From Zingiber officinale (lineage: Eukaryota; Streptophyta; Magnoliopsida; Zingiberales; Zingiberaceae), in the NCBI RefSeq assembly GCF_018446385.1, contig NW_024589890.1:1-64000 (forward strand): 64,000 nucleotides of DNA, in the 5' to 3' direction. Positions 34,866 through 46,370 of this stretch are shown here, piece by piece. The first letter of the stretch is position 1; each line of letters starts with the position of its first letter. A program made the position numbers and the translations under genes. The notes beneath the pieces were generated by a model. It was not told where the DNA came from. It did no database searches and saw nothing but the letters and a program-made list of their open reading frames with translations.

Positions 34866-35340
34866 AACTTATGAACTTAGTTAAAATTATTTTAAATCAA
34901 AATTAATTTATTTTTATTAGCCTGTTAATGTATCAATGCTTTTAGATTTGAATTTAACATCAGTAATACTGAGAACAATAAAATTTTAAACTTACAAATG
35001 TTTTATAAAATTTATTACAAACCTATTATAATATTTGAATTTAAATTTTTAAATAGTATATATCCAACGGATAATTTTTTTCTAAAAATTAACTAATAAA
35101 TCTAAACAATTTTGAATCAATTTAAATTAAAATTTATTACAAACTAAATTGGATAATGTAAATTAAAAACAATGAATTTTTAAATCTATTGAGAAAATTT
35201 TGAACGCATGAGAAAATAAAGAGGTATAATGGGAAAGTACCACTTGTATTTAGAATTTTAAAATCTAGGTATGTGAAATAAGTAATTAAAATAATAATTA
35301 TGATCATCTCCGCGTGAGTAACATGATAGTAAAAGATGAA

Positions 35341-35470
35341 TATGTTCATCCTTAGTACCTCCATCAACTCATTTCAGAGTCAATACGGAGGAGATAAATC
35401 ATGGACGGTTACTAGCCTTTGGAATAGTGACTAGCACATAAGGGAAGCGGGGACAAAACTAAGGTAGGGT
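35341..35470 (-). mobile_element. SINE family A fragment, reversed
   Basis: The reverse complement contains cttatgtgctagtcactatt, ccaaaggctagtaaccgtcc and atgatttatctcctccgtat, closely matching the family A body. The head is truncated, as in the copy near 34.8 kb. Confidence 0.65.
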
Positions 35471-35504
35471 AAACTTTTTAACGTGACTGGGTCGCCGTTT
35501 CACG

Positions 35505-35665
35505 GCCCCATATCCCAGAAACCCCCGAAGGGATTTTTTTTTGGGAGCCTCAATACCACGTATCCGCTCCATACTCCAAAAACCCCCGAAGGGATTTTTT
35601 TTGGGGAGCCTCAATATCACGTATCCGACGGAGCCCCAATACCATGTATCCGACGGATAAAGAGT
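35505..35665 (+). repeat. 60-base tandem repeat, about 2.5 copies
   Basis: Starting near 35517 and again near 35577, the unit aaacccccgaagggattttt, then gggagcctcaatac/tacgtatccg, repeats. A partial third copy (gagccccaataccatgtatc near 35633) follows. Copy similarity is high, so the expansion is recent relative to the neighbouring SINEs. Confidence 0.8.
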
Positions 35666-35869
35666 TGATAAGAGGACTTGAACTCAGTACCTCAGTCAAC
35701 ATTGTCCCAAATTGAAGACTTTTTAATTGATAAGAGCCTGCGTAGGTGGGAGCTCGAACCTGACATATCAGTCAATGGGTAACAATGTCATAACTAAAGT
35801 ACCCCTAATTCAGTTGTTATCTCCGCGTGAGTAACATGCATTTTGATCACGCGGAAAAAAAATTGGTTA

Positions 35870-36010
35870 TGTAGTTATAAGATTATGGTAGGCCATTTAA
35901 ATTATTATTTATAGTTTAATATCTAATTATAACGTATTTATAAAAAAAAATTAAATAAATCGTCGTATATGTTTTTCAATTTATCCCTGGCTAGCGGAAA
36001 ATTTAATGAT
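35870..36010 (+). mobile_element. SINE-like repeat (family B), degraded
   Basis: Contains tatctaattataacgtattt, aaataaatcgtcgtatatg and tttatccctggctagcgg in the same order as the copy at 15235-15425. The front part is poorly preserved. Confidence 0.45.
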
Positions 36011-36780
36011 TTTTGTTTATCACGTGTAAAAATGTCATTAATTAAAGATTTTAATGGCATATGATTAACAAATCTAAAAATAACCAGCGACTAACCGCAA
36101 GGTAGTTAATTGTCAACTACCAACCATAAGCCGATAAGCGGCATCATCATATTTAAGGCGTATCAAGTGTTTTATCGCTACTTTTATTTATATCTACATA
36201 ATCAATTAACAAATATGTGAGATTAGTTGGGCAATGAGCTTGAAATTATTTGTATTATTTTATTATTTCATTTAATGAAAAGATTGTCTGAACCACTTGA
36301 TTAAACCACACGCCAAATTAAATATTAACTCTTCCTGGCTTACCTTAAGAAATACGTGGCGAAGGTGACGACACGTGGAGTTCAAGAGGAGTGGCGAAGT
36401 GCCGATGCCTTGGCACAACAAAGGAGCATAGTTTGGGTATTAATTAATTTGTGGCGTAGATGGGCAAGCAAATGGATGATTCCAAATTCATTGTTTTGGT
36501 TGTTCAACGCTGACCAAGGAAGTGCATGTAAATAGCGTAGGCAGATGGAACATCGTTTTAATAAGTAAAAATACTAAAATGCCCTTCGTTTTATGAATTA
36601 TCTCGATCACGTCGCATGAGGTTGATTCACTTTCCTCGAGTCGAGGACGTGTTGGCGTTGAAACGAGGATGCCCCTAATTTTCGGTATTAATTTTCGGCG
36701 GCCTCATTTGGCGGACCGCTATATGTGGACAAAATTTTTTTCATAAGATTATCATGGATCGGTGATATTATAAGTATTTT
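36011..36780. other. Intergenic DNA with G-box-like motifs
   Basis: No gene is found. Two ACGTGG cores (tacgtggcg near 36353, acacgtggag near 36373) lie close together and resemble abscisic-acid/G-box elements, but there is no nearby gene that they would obviously serve. Confidence 0.3.
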
Positions 36781-37230
36781 AAGATAATTTTAATGTGATT
36801 AATAGAATTAAATTAAATTTTATATATTTAAATATAAGTTGAGCGGAAGATATAACAAGTGAGAAGAATAATATAAAAAATAAGTTGACGTACTCGGTGT
36901 ATCTGAGGAATAAGGAGCTGCGAAAGAGTGCACCGATAAACGAAAAGGGCGTGCGAGGCGCATTCGAGGGATGAGAAGTCGAGGAGGAAGTTTGCTCGAG
37001 GAGAAAGTTGGAGTTGAGCTCGGGTGTGCTCAACTCCAGATGACCAGAACATCACTCAAATGAGCGCGAGGAAAAGAATGGTCGATATTGTAATTGACCA
37101 TTGATGAACAGTGCTTGATGTGCCTCCAATAGCTTTGCAGGCACCTCGAGCATCGGCAGTGCCTCTACCAAAAGAGGCAATCGAGGCCTCTCCGTTCAAT
37201 TGGAAGTCTCACGGATGAACAGTGTCGAGG
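36781..37230 (+). mobile_element. Degraded LTR-retrotransposon LTR fragment
   Basis: The segment with gtgcaccgataaacgaaaag, ggcgtgcgaggcgcattcga and gagttgagctcgggtgtgctc resembles, in the opposite orientation, parts of the solo LTR at 25325-26258. It is an incomplete fossil piece with no coding capacity. Confidence 0.5.
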
Positions 37231-37405
37231 TGTTGGTGCAATTTGCACTAATGATCTAACTCATGTTTTGATAAATAACATGTGAATTAAAGTTAGAGTG
37301 TTTATGATCTAATTACTTTACGAAGTGTGCAGGAGTTGTTAGGTCTGGAGGACTTGACACCAGGCTGAAATCCAGCTAGGTCCGCGGGACCCGATAGCAC
37401 GTGCA
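37231..37405 (+). mobile_element. Start of another LTR (TGTTGGTGCAA type), truncated
   Basis: Begins tgttggtgcaatttgcacta and runs ~175 bases until interrupted by the next LTR. The start is the same TGTTGGTGCAA as the minus-strand solo LTR at 40899-42129, so the two are probably related families. It is a fossil fragment. Confidence 0.45.
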
Positions 37406-39145
37406 TGTTAGGACCCTTGGCGGTCGGCTAGAGGAGAGTGAATAGCCCCTGCACAAAAATAAAACAAAAAGACCTTTCTTAGATTTACAGCTTTATAAAT
37501 CTAACACTTGCATAAATATAATAAAGAAACTAAAAGACAGAGGTACCGAGAATCTACTTGTTACAACCGGGGAGGTTGTTAATCCAAGAAAGTAAAGTGC
37601 ACTAATTTCTCCTTTAGACAGAGAAGTCTCTTTAAAGCAATGACAGCACAGAAATAGAAAGCTAAAACAGAAAGTGTCTACAAGTATTGTTTAACTATTT
37701 TCCCTTCTACTTAGCTTCTGAAAGTAGGGTTGTTTATATAACCCTGCTTGGGGCGCCTGGAAGCGTTCCAAACGTCTAAAATGAGATAGAATTCTATCCC
37801 CGAAGCCAAGGGCGGTCCTGAGAAAAATTAGGCCCGGAGCAAAATTATAAATTTAGCCATTTGGGCCCTCCCTCTTGCAATATTAATTTGAAAAATCAAA
37901 TATATATTAAAAATTTAATTAAATATCATAATCAAAATAAACTAAAATATGTAATTGAAGAAACTATATATTAGATAACATTTTACATGATTTCTCAAAA
38001 TAATTTATTCAACAATCAATATCACTTAAAATGTACTCTTTTACGTTTTTTTGAAGCAAAGTCATTAATTATATCGTCATATGAGATATCATCCAATATG
38101 TCTTTCTCCATGTAAAGGATCGCTAAGTCATTCAATCTCTCTTGACTCATTATAGTTCTCAAATAAGATTTCAATAATTTTAACTTTGAAAAGCTCCTTT
38201 CAACTGATGTTACAGTCACAGGAATAGTCAGTAAAATTTGATAGGCAACCACGATCATAGGGAAAATATCCATTTTCAATGGAAACTCTAAAATTTTAAT
38301 GGTCATCCAAGATTTATTTGTGTCACATGCTTCCAGAGGTAGCATCTCTTGCAACATTCGTAATTCCAAAAGTAGATCATATGCATCAATATCAGACATA
38401 TCATCCTTTTTTAGAGCAGATTCAAGATTCACACAATATGTTCTCAAATCATCTTCATCCAATGCCATTAACTGTTCTCCATCGAACAAGAATCCAAACA
38501 TCTTTTCAAAAATATTCAATTGTTCAAACATACTCCTCAACTCCATAAGAGCAATATCTACCACAACAAGAAAATAATCAGTCCTAAAATATCTCTTGTA
38601 AGTGAGAGCGGCTCAAGGGAGGGCACGGCGAGGAACAACGTCGTCGCGGGGAGCTTCGGAGTTCAGGTGCGATGAGGGAGGGCGCGACAAGAGAGAGGGC
38701 GAGAGAGCTTCGTTTGAATCGACGAGAGGGCTAGGGCAAGAAAGCTTCGCTTGAATCGCTTCGATGAGGAGGATTGAAGAATTGAAGAATTGAGAAAATC
38801 TAATATATTTTTATATAATATATTAAAAAAAATTAATGGGCCCCCACCCAAAGTGGGGCCCTGGACAAGTGCCTTGCCTGCCCACCACAAGGGTCGCCCT
38901 TGCCCGACGCAACGTTCAAACGCCACGTCGAAATGACTAAGAATTGGGTTCCGGACGCCCCCGAAGGTTGAAAGTCAACATTTTGTTGACTTTTTCTCCG
39001 AGCCTCTAGCTTCGGCTCCGCTTGCTTCGGTCCAGGTCTTCTGCTCCGGTTCTGCTCGCTTGGGTGATTTCGGCCATCCAAAATAGGGCTCACCCGAACC
39101 CAACTTTCGACCTTCTTGAGCAAACTTCCACTTCGGCTTCTCGTC
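37406..39145 (-). mobile_element. Truncated LTR (25.3-kb solo-LTR type) interrupted by a hAT element
   Basis: Minus-strand LTR sequence occupies 37406-37806 and resumes at 38903-39145. Its plus-strand start tgttaggacccttggcggtc and its block ttacaaccggggaggttgtt align with the 25.3-kb solo LTR. A hAT element separates the two halves. The far end is cut off near 39145, where Ty3/gypsy pol sequence begins, so the junction reflects insertion or recombination. It is a broken fossil. Confidence 0.6.
37807..38902 (-). mobile_element. hAT-superfamily DNA transposon, internally deleted
   Basis: The 1,096-base element is bounded by imperfect inverted ends (caagggcggtcc at 37807; the right end ggtcgcccttg reverses to caagggcgacc). 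Its 8-base target duplications are cccgaagc (37799-37806) and cccgacgc (38903-38910). The interior minus-strand frame 38564-38022 (180 codons) is the C-terminal hAT dimerisation region of a ZMYM1/TTF-type transposase (TVTSVERSFSKLKLLKSYLR, followed by MSQERLNDLAILYMEKD). The N-terminal zinc finger and most of the catalytic domain are missing, so the element is non-autonomous. It interrupts an LTR. Confidence 0.8.
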
Positions 39146-40898
39146 CGGTCGGACGTAAAGTTCGTGTTATGCGACGCTCGGGGAAATCCCGGGGAGTTCG
39201 TGCGTCGATCATGCGAACACGTCGTGATTTTTGCAGGAGGCAGGCGATCAGCTCCGCCTTCTGTTCAGCCTCCATATCAGACGCTATGAAAGTTGTTGCT
39301 TCCACTCGGCGAGGATGGATTTGGACTTCCTCCTTTTCTTCATACACTAAGGTAGGAGGCTTTTCCGTAATAGCACTAACCTCTAGCCGCGGAGTTTTGC
39401 GAGCGGACCTGACCTCAGTCTTGACTATTTCAACGTAGCATCTCCGAGCGACCAATTGGTCACCCCTGACTTCCCCGACTCGGTCATCCACCAGGAACTT
39501 AATCTTTTGGCAGTAGGTTGAAACTACTGCCCAGAACTCATTTAGAGGGCGGTCGTCCCAGGATAACATTGTAGGTCGAGGAGGCGTCTACCACAATGAA
39601 GGTCGTGGTTCTGGTCCTCCTAAGCGGCTCTTCTTCCAACGATATTACCAACTTAGCTTGGTCGATCGGCTGCACCTCGTTGCCAGTGAACCCATATAAT
39701 GGGGTCGTCATTGGCAGTAGCTCGCCTTGGTCGATCTGGAGCTGATCGAAAGCCTTCTTGAAGATTATATTCACCAAGCTTCCTGTGTCAACAAAAACTC
39801 GGTGGATAGTATAGTTGGTGATTACCGCTCGGATGATGAGGGTGTCATCGTGAGGGACTTCCACGCACTCGAGGTCTCAGGGTCCGAAGTTGATTTCGGG
39901 TCCGTTCGCCTTCTCTAGGCTACAACCCACGGCGTGAATTTCCAACCGCCGAACGTATGACTTCCGGGCTCGGTTAGAAACACCGCTTGTCGGTCCGTCG
40001 ACGATAATGTTTATTTCTCCTCGAGCAGCATTACTTCTATTTTCCTCCTCCCAAGCGGATGGCCTGCTTCACTCGTGCGCAGCTTAGGAAGGGTCAATGC
40101 TTCCCCTTCGCTGATGATGTTGTTGTCGCTCGGGTGATCTTCTTGTATCTTCCCGCCGCCCCGTGGATTGATGCCCATGTCGTCGATCAGTATAAGGAGA
40201 TCGTTGACGGTAGCCCCTTGGGGTCGGTCTGGTGATTGGTGTCAGACCACAACAATCGCGTGTGTTGTGCGATGCCGACCGGTGGAAGGAACAGAACATA
40301 GCTGCACATACCTTGCCCTTCGATGCCTTTGGTGGGTCGGAAGCCACATGTTGTACGACATGCTCCCTCGTTTCCTGGTGCGGTCGACCTTCAGCTCTCG
40401 GCCCCCTTCAGTGGTCGGTGGTTGTTCGGCGGTCGTCGTTCGTCGGCACCGCGGGTTCGGCTGGTGCCTTCTTCCTTCTTGCGGCCTGGGTCTCCTCCAC
40501 GTTTATATACTCATTAGCCTTCTTGAGCATGTGGTCGTAGTCGTGGGACGACTTCCTGATGAGCGATCGGAAGAAATCCCCTTCGACGAGCCCTTGTGTG
40601 AAGGCACTCATCATGGTCTCGGATGAGACCGAGGGGATATCCATTGCTACCTGGTTGAAGCATTGTATATACGCTCGGAAGGTTTCTCTCGACCCTTGCT
40701 TCAAGAAAACAAGCTGACGCTCGTCTTCTAGTAGCACTTGCTACTTGCAAAATGATGTAGGAAGGCTGTTCAGAAATCCTTGAAGCTTTGTATCGATCCG
40801 TCCGACAATCTCTTGAACCATCGTTGTGCTAAGCTGGAGAGCGTGGTAAGGAAGACTCGACACTTCACCTAATCTGTGTATTGGTGAAGTGTGACCGT
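39146..40898 (-). mobile_element. Ty3/gypsy retrotransposon (Tat-like), gag and protease part, broken
   Basis: The minus strand carries gag (near 40740-40400), a zinc-knuckle-like region (about 40350-40080) and an aspartic-protease region near 39860-39540. These lead into the segment just before reverse transcriptase, where the element is cut off near 39145. The lineage resembles Tat-type plant gypsy elements. Reverse transcriptase, integrase and the 3' LTR are absent. The copy is broken, with several breaks, and looks old. It continues beyond an inserted solo LTR at 42130-42695. Confidence 0.7.
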
Positions 40899-42129
40899 TG
40901 TTGGATCGTGAGTTTCGCTAGAGGGGGGTGAATAGCGACTTAAAAATTATCGAGATACGTACGCAGCGGAAAAATAGACAAGCCAAAGCAAACACAATGA
41001 TTTACTTGGTTCGGAGCCTTTGACGACTCCTACTCTAAGGCCTGCACGCAAGGGTGCTTTCGATGGGCAATCACTAATAATTCGAGAGTTTATTACAAAC
41101 TAAGTACAATAATTAATTAGCGAAGAAACCCCGACAATAAGAAAAGAAAGACAAAACAAACTAGCACTTTTGTCAGAGAGCTTTCGCAGCGTCGCAGGAG
41201 CACAGAAGAGTAGTTCTTTCGTTGTTATTGTGACTCCAGCCTCTACCCTCCTTATATAGGAGGTTTGGGGCGTCTGGATCCTTTCGAGCGCCCTGAATAT
41301 AACGTAGCCGAGCCAACCAAGGATCTCCACGTGGCGAGGCGACGTTTGTGGATAAATCTTGCCTCCGGCGGCTCGGACCCATGTTTTCCGGCAGGTTCCT
41401 ACCTGCACGAAAACGTTAGTCCGAGACAATTATATATCCTGCAAAATAGAGTGTTAGCACAATTTATGATTAAATAAAATATTAATTAGATTACGTCTCC
41501 TCGAGACCAGAATCTACTCACGATCTCGACTTAGGTGTCCGAAATGGATCTAAGTCGAATCGACGCCTAATGTTTCCTTCCCGGGAACGCGTCCTCATAG
41601 CCACTCTCATCCAATGACTTACCTGTACTTACCTGCCAGACGTCCAGTTAGCCCTTCGACCTGTCTGGACTTCGTGTCAGCTACCTGGTCAGCCCGTCGA
41701 CCTAGCTGAGCTTCCTTGCAACACTGAGTTAACACAGTATTAATAGATATCAAGTATAACCTAGGGTTACCTCCTAGGGTTGCCTAGCTTCACTCACTAT
41801 GACTTCCATTGCCTGGCTTCACTCACCATGACTTCCTCCACCTAGATTCACTCACTAAGACCTAACTTCACTCACCAGGACTTCCTCCACCAAGCTTCAC
41901 TCACTAGGGTCCGATTTCACTCACCAGGACTTCCACCACCTAGCTTCACTCACTAGGGCCCGACTTCACTCATCGGGACTTCAACTTTGCCTAAGCTTAG
42001 GTTAGGACTTACATTTGCTAGTCATCTAGACTTAACTAGACTTCTCTCTCTCAAACATCAAGTCTTGTTTGGGTCAACGCTTGGTCATATTGTCAAATAT
42101 CGAAACCCTAGAGGTCGATTGCACCAACA
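40899..42129 (-). mobile_element. Solo LTR inserted in the Ty3/gypsy element
   Basis: The unit is bounded by tgttgg and ccaaca and by near-identical 5-base duplications, accgt (40894-40898) and accgc (42130-42134). Its promoter faces leftward (minus-strand ctatataagg near 41256). The minus-strand terminus reads ctattcaccccccctctagc, common to many plant LTRs. The upstream (U3) part, 41790-41985, holds about four or five imperfect ~45-50-base repeats built on cttcactcactagg/ccaggacttcc. No coding region remains. It is probably a copia-type LTR, younger than its host element. Confidence 0.8.
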
Positions 42130-42134
42130 ACCGC

Positions 42135-42695
42135 GTTGTTGAACTTACCCAAATGGTCGTCTGTATCGATCGACCCGTTGTACTATCCAATATCCAGTGC
42201 GGCATAGTGTCTCAACAGAGGGTCCTACAGTATCGTTTCGGAGAACTGGCGATTGATCCGTTCGGGGGACGCGTCGCCTCGAGGTGCCTTGCCCTTTCGT
42301 TCGTCCCGAACCGACGCTTCATCTGAAGAGGATCTCCGCTCTTGATTCGCTTGTGCGATTTTCGAGGGCGTCTGGAACAAAGTCCGGTGGAACGGTATCG
42401 AGGTGGGCGGTGCCTCTCCATGGGTGTCGGTCGGGCCTTTGTTTTGTCCCCAAATGGAGAGCTGTTCTAGTCGGACCTCTTGCGCTGCTCGGCCCCCCGA
42501 TGCAGATGTCGCTTGCTGCGCCAGTTGATAGGCTAGCGCTTTTTGCCGCTGTTGTTAGACTATCTTCTGTGCTCGAGCCTGTACGAGCAAGTCGAGCTCC
42601 TCCTGGGTGAGTGTCACGGTGTGAATCGTCCAGTGTCTTCCATCATCTTGGCTCGGATGCAGGTGTGTTCCTACAGACGGCGCCGAATTTGATCA
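42135..42695 (-). mobile_element. Ty3/gypsy element continued: gag N-terminus and primer-binding region
   Basis: On the minus strand this holds the start of gag (near 42610-42480) and, next to the LTR, the segment ggcgccgtctgtaggaac typical of the leader adjoining the 5' LTR of plant gypsy elements. It is part of the same broken fossil as 39146-40898. Confidence 0.65.
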
Positions 42696-43557
42696 TGTTC
42701 GAGAGTCGAGGCTATGGATGCTGGGGGACGTGGTGCTCCTGTTGACTGTTGGTGGACTTCAAATCAGAGAGACCTGCAACCACAACACCGTCACTGCTGA
42801 GCCAGGGAGGGGTTCTCCCACGATGACCCTCCGATGCTCAAGTCAGTCTCCGGTGATATATAAGCGAGGAAGCAGAGAAGCAGAGTAACAGTAACTACAG
42901 TAAAGTATGCATACCTCCGTTGAACTTAGGGACCTTTATATAGGGCTCCGAAGGCTCACGTGCACGCTCCTCGAGGTGCACACACTTCTCAAAGCTTATC
43001 CTGAAAAGACGTGTCAGGAATGCGTCCCTGACACCATACCTCAATGACCCGAGCATATCTCTGACATGACAGTAGAAGCTTCTGCCGTACGATCCTCTGT
43101 CTGTCCATGCCAACAACCATGTAGTCTGTCGATGGCACGAATTCCTAAGAGGATGTTGACTGATCCTCCTTTTGTGTGTTAGTGGGCCGAGCGGGACAAC
43201 CGCTCGGCCAACCCTTAGCCATTCGGGTGGTCTAGCCCTTTAGCCGAGCGGAGTGGCCGCTCGGCCAACATTCCACTGTCAGAGCTCTGTCGTCGTGTTA
43301 TGATCCTTTTTCACCGGTTCCGAGGTTCGATGTAAGTCCGAACGGGCTGGCCGCTCAACGTATGTCTTGTTTTGAGCGTCGGAAGCTCGGTGCCTGACCG
43401 AGCTGTGGTGATATCTGATCGGTACTTCTTTGTCCCAGTCGGGCGAATGAGTTATCCGACCGGCTAATGACACATGGACATCAACCGTCTAGACTTTGAC
43501 TTCCACCGTGACCATGACCCTCGGAGTGAGTTAACATTCATTTAATGTTTCAACATA
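42696..43557 (-). mobile_element. 5' LTR of the Ty3/gypsy element
   Basis: The LTR edge tgttcgagag at 42696 adjoins the leader with a CA end on the minus strand. A minus-strand TATA (ctatataaagg near 42935) marks its promoter. The interior holds repeated ccgagcgg/cgctcggcc motifs (43180-43275). The far edge is placed near gtttcaaca at ~43557 and is uncertain. Confidence 0.55.
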
Positions 43558-43837
43558 CTTAATCTGTTTAACTTTACTAAACTGTTGACTATAGCATAAA
43601 GATTTACGATGATGCATGAAAGGGTGTGTTGAAGTAGCATTGCTCATACTTATAGTCTGACATGGACAAGTTTTACATCAGGGGTGTGCTTAAGGAGGAG
43701 CCCCTCCCCAATGGTGAGTCATTTTGAACTGTGAAGTAGAATGAGTTCTTTACTTCAATAATGTAATTAAGACAAAGCAACTTCCCTACAAGCCAAGACC
43801 ACCTTTTCTATTAACAAAAAACTTGATATGGTGCCTC

Positions 43838-43985
43838 TCGAGCAATGGTGCAGTGGCAGGGTATTTGACAGATTAATCAAGTACCCATGGTTCGATTCCC
43901 AGCTACGATGCATGATAAGGTATTTTCTAATTATATCCACTCTTAGTCGGTTTGAAAAACTGGATACCTGGATTATAAAAAAAAC
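43838..43985 (+). mobile_element. tRNA-derived SINE with clear A and B boxes
   Basis: gcaatggtgcagtggcaggg (A box) and catggttcgattcccagc (B box) are ~40 bases apart, as in a Pol III promoter. The unit ends in tggattataaaaaaaac. Its head resembles the degraded family B heads. Confidence 0.7.
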
Positions 43986-44051
43986 TTGATATGGTAGTAA
44001 GCTAAACACAACATTTGAGAAATTACCTTTATAATATTATTCACTTGATGA

Positions 44052-44210
44052 CAGTGGCGGATCCAGACAAAAAAGGAAGAGGGTGCTCAAAGAAGGGAGT
44101 TGGAGCTTGTCTTCCTTCTCGCTGCCCCTCGGACTGCGGTATATTGGTGGAATTTTCTGGGAGCAAGGGGGTGCCCAAGTACACCCCACTCCCTCCTAGA
44201 TCCGCCATTG
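44052..44210. mobile_element. 159-base hAT-type MITE
   Basis: Inverted ends cagtggcggatccag and ctagatccgccattg are bordered by 8-base duplications cttgatga (44044-44051) and gttgatga (44211-44218). There is no coding capacity. The interior is GC-richer than its surroundings. Confidence 0.8.
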
Positions 44211-46370
44211 GTTGATGACTACCAAAAGTAGCTTTTCATTGTAGATACCAAGTCTTAGGCTCTATTATTATTAATGAAATTATTTTCAGCATAGCTGTTA
44301 GATATGTGTGATAAGTTAAACCTCTTCTGACATCGTAAGAATGCATATTACGATAAAATACTAAGGAAAGAAATAAGATGTCAAAGTACCATTGATAACC
44401 ATGATTTTGGCTATATTATCTTGATTCAAAATGCACATTTTTAATGGTTTATTCATAGCTTAATCTCACATATACATTATATTTCATAATTACATTTGAA
44501 TTTGTACTTAATTACAAATTGACCTATAATCATGGTATTTGGTGCTAATATTTGATTCTTATTTTGTAGGCATCAAAAGGGTCATGGACCCGATCAGATC
44601 AGGCTGCATTTGGGCTCAAATCAAGGGCTAATCAAGTCGATCAAGCCTCGGAGCATTATAGGCCGTTCATCCAAGATTGAGTAGATCTGAGTCATCCGTT
44701 GAAGATCCGGCTCATCCAACCTAATGAGGGATAGATCTGAGCCATAGATGAGGATCCAAAGGTTTTGATCCAGATCTGAAGACATCACAGCCGTTGATCA
44801 AGCCAGAAACGACCTAGACCGTCCTATCAGATCTGAGGAGTTTAAAAGGCTTCACGTGAGAAGCTACAGGGGAGCTCAGTTCGCGATATTTTGCTATAGT
44901 GGCATCATCTTCGTCGCGCGACGCCGAGACTCCCATTCTCCGATTCCAGATCCGTGAGCTTAGCTTCTTCTCCGACGACGATCATCAAGCTTCTGCGTTC
45001 ATCTTCCGGCGATCAGAGAGTAGCCGAGGGAGGTTTCTCAGCCGCGCCTTGATTCTGTCCACCACCACATTGCCGATGGGGGAAGTTTCCGATCAGTGAT
45101 CTCCGCATCCACCAGAGCTTCGAGGGAGGTTTCTTGGAGTTTTTGTACCTTTTCCGCATCCCATTCCGCAACTACATTGGATAGATTTGGCCGATCGATC
45201 TGATTTGCGCATTCTCAGAGTCAAGCTCTATTTTCTTCGGTTAATGGTGATACCAGTCAGATGCGAGCTTGAGGGGAGGTTTCCAATAGCTATGAACGTT
45301 ATCTGGTGATAGTAGAGCGCTTGGAGATTGCTTGTTGGGTGTTTGAGGGGAGGTTTCCGAAAGCACCTTTGTTTCGGCAAAGTGGAGAAGATTTGTTCCG
45401 ATTTGGTTTGTGAAATGTTTAGGTTTTGTTTTTCTTTATCTTGTCTTTGAATTGTGTTCAAACTTTGCTCAGATCTTCAGATCTGATACCTACCTTTGCA
45501 ATTTCAATTTATGTTGAGATTTTATGTTTTTGATTCCGAATTCTTGCTTTCAACCCCGGATTATTAACCTGATACTGATACTGATATTGACCTTAGTGTT
45601 GTTAGGTTTATTCTGCTACTAATGCTGATAGTTGTAGGCTCTTGTAATGTAGTTAGTAATTCTTTACTCTGATTTTGGTCTTTGAACTTGTGATCTTGCT
45701 TAAATGAAGATGGATCAACTTTAGTTTTGATTGTTACCTCTGTTTAAGGAGTTTATGAGTTTATTTATTTCTGTGAATGAGCTTAATTGTAGAAAACTTA
45801 ACTTGAGATTTGATTGTGTACCTTGTTATTGAGATTGTATATTGTAGAGATAGGAATTGAACCATTTGATTCAATGATGCATAAAAATCTTCACTTAAGT
45901 GATGTTCATTTGGTTTTGGAAGGAAGATGATCAAGTTAAGAAGAAAGTGATATGTAGAAAAGAATAAACCTTATCTGATTTTAGTTTGAATTGAAGAAGA
46001 ACTCAATTTGCTAAGTGAATCAATTCTAGAATACTCACACATTTATTAGTTACCCTTGGAAAGAAAAATACGACTTGGGACTCGTTGCTACAACGCTTGT
46101 ATTAATTTTAATGAGTTTCAATTTTAATTAATTTGATGTACCACGTGACATGAAAATAGCTAACACCGACCATCCAACATCAAGCGGTAGTTGTCTTCAG
46201 ATAAGCAATTGTAAGATCAAGATAAAATGTATATGGATCAGTCATCTGCTGGGAAGAATGTAGAAGAGACTTAAACTAGAACTGGTAGTGCAACATCAAC
46301 TATAGTATGAAGTCTCTGAATATACACATACAAGTTATTTGATCAAAGTGAGAACTCTAAGAAGAACTAA
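44211..46370 (+). mobile_element. LTR-like non-coding segment, boundaries uncertain
   Basis: From about 44300 to 46165 the sequence has LTR architecture: an AT-rich front, a transcription-start-like zone near 44840-44890, a GC-richer leader, and a stretch (ggaaagaaaaatacgacttg, ggactcgttgctacaacg near 46060-46100) like that near the 3' end of several plant gypsy LTRs. Ends tgttag (~44297) and ctaaca (~46160) match as an inverted pair, but I find no target duplication. A motif ggaggtttc(t/c) recurs four times at 45028-45360. Superfamily and completeness are unproven, and the 46170-46370 flank is unassigned. Confidence 0.4.

Noticed and set aside
42238-42610. Plus-strand frames in the gypsy leader/gag region as genes
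   Set aside because: They are antisense to the retroelement and unsupported.
43838-43920. A functional tRNA gene
   Set aside because: The A and B boxes are present, but the sequence does not fold into a tRNA with an acceptor stem. The tail and body are those of a SINE.
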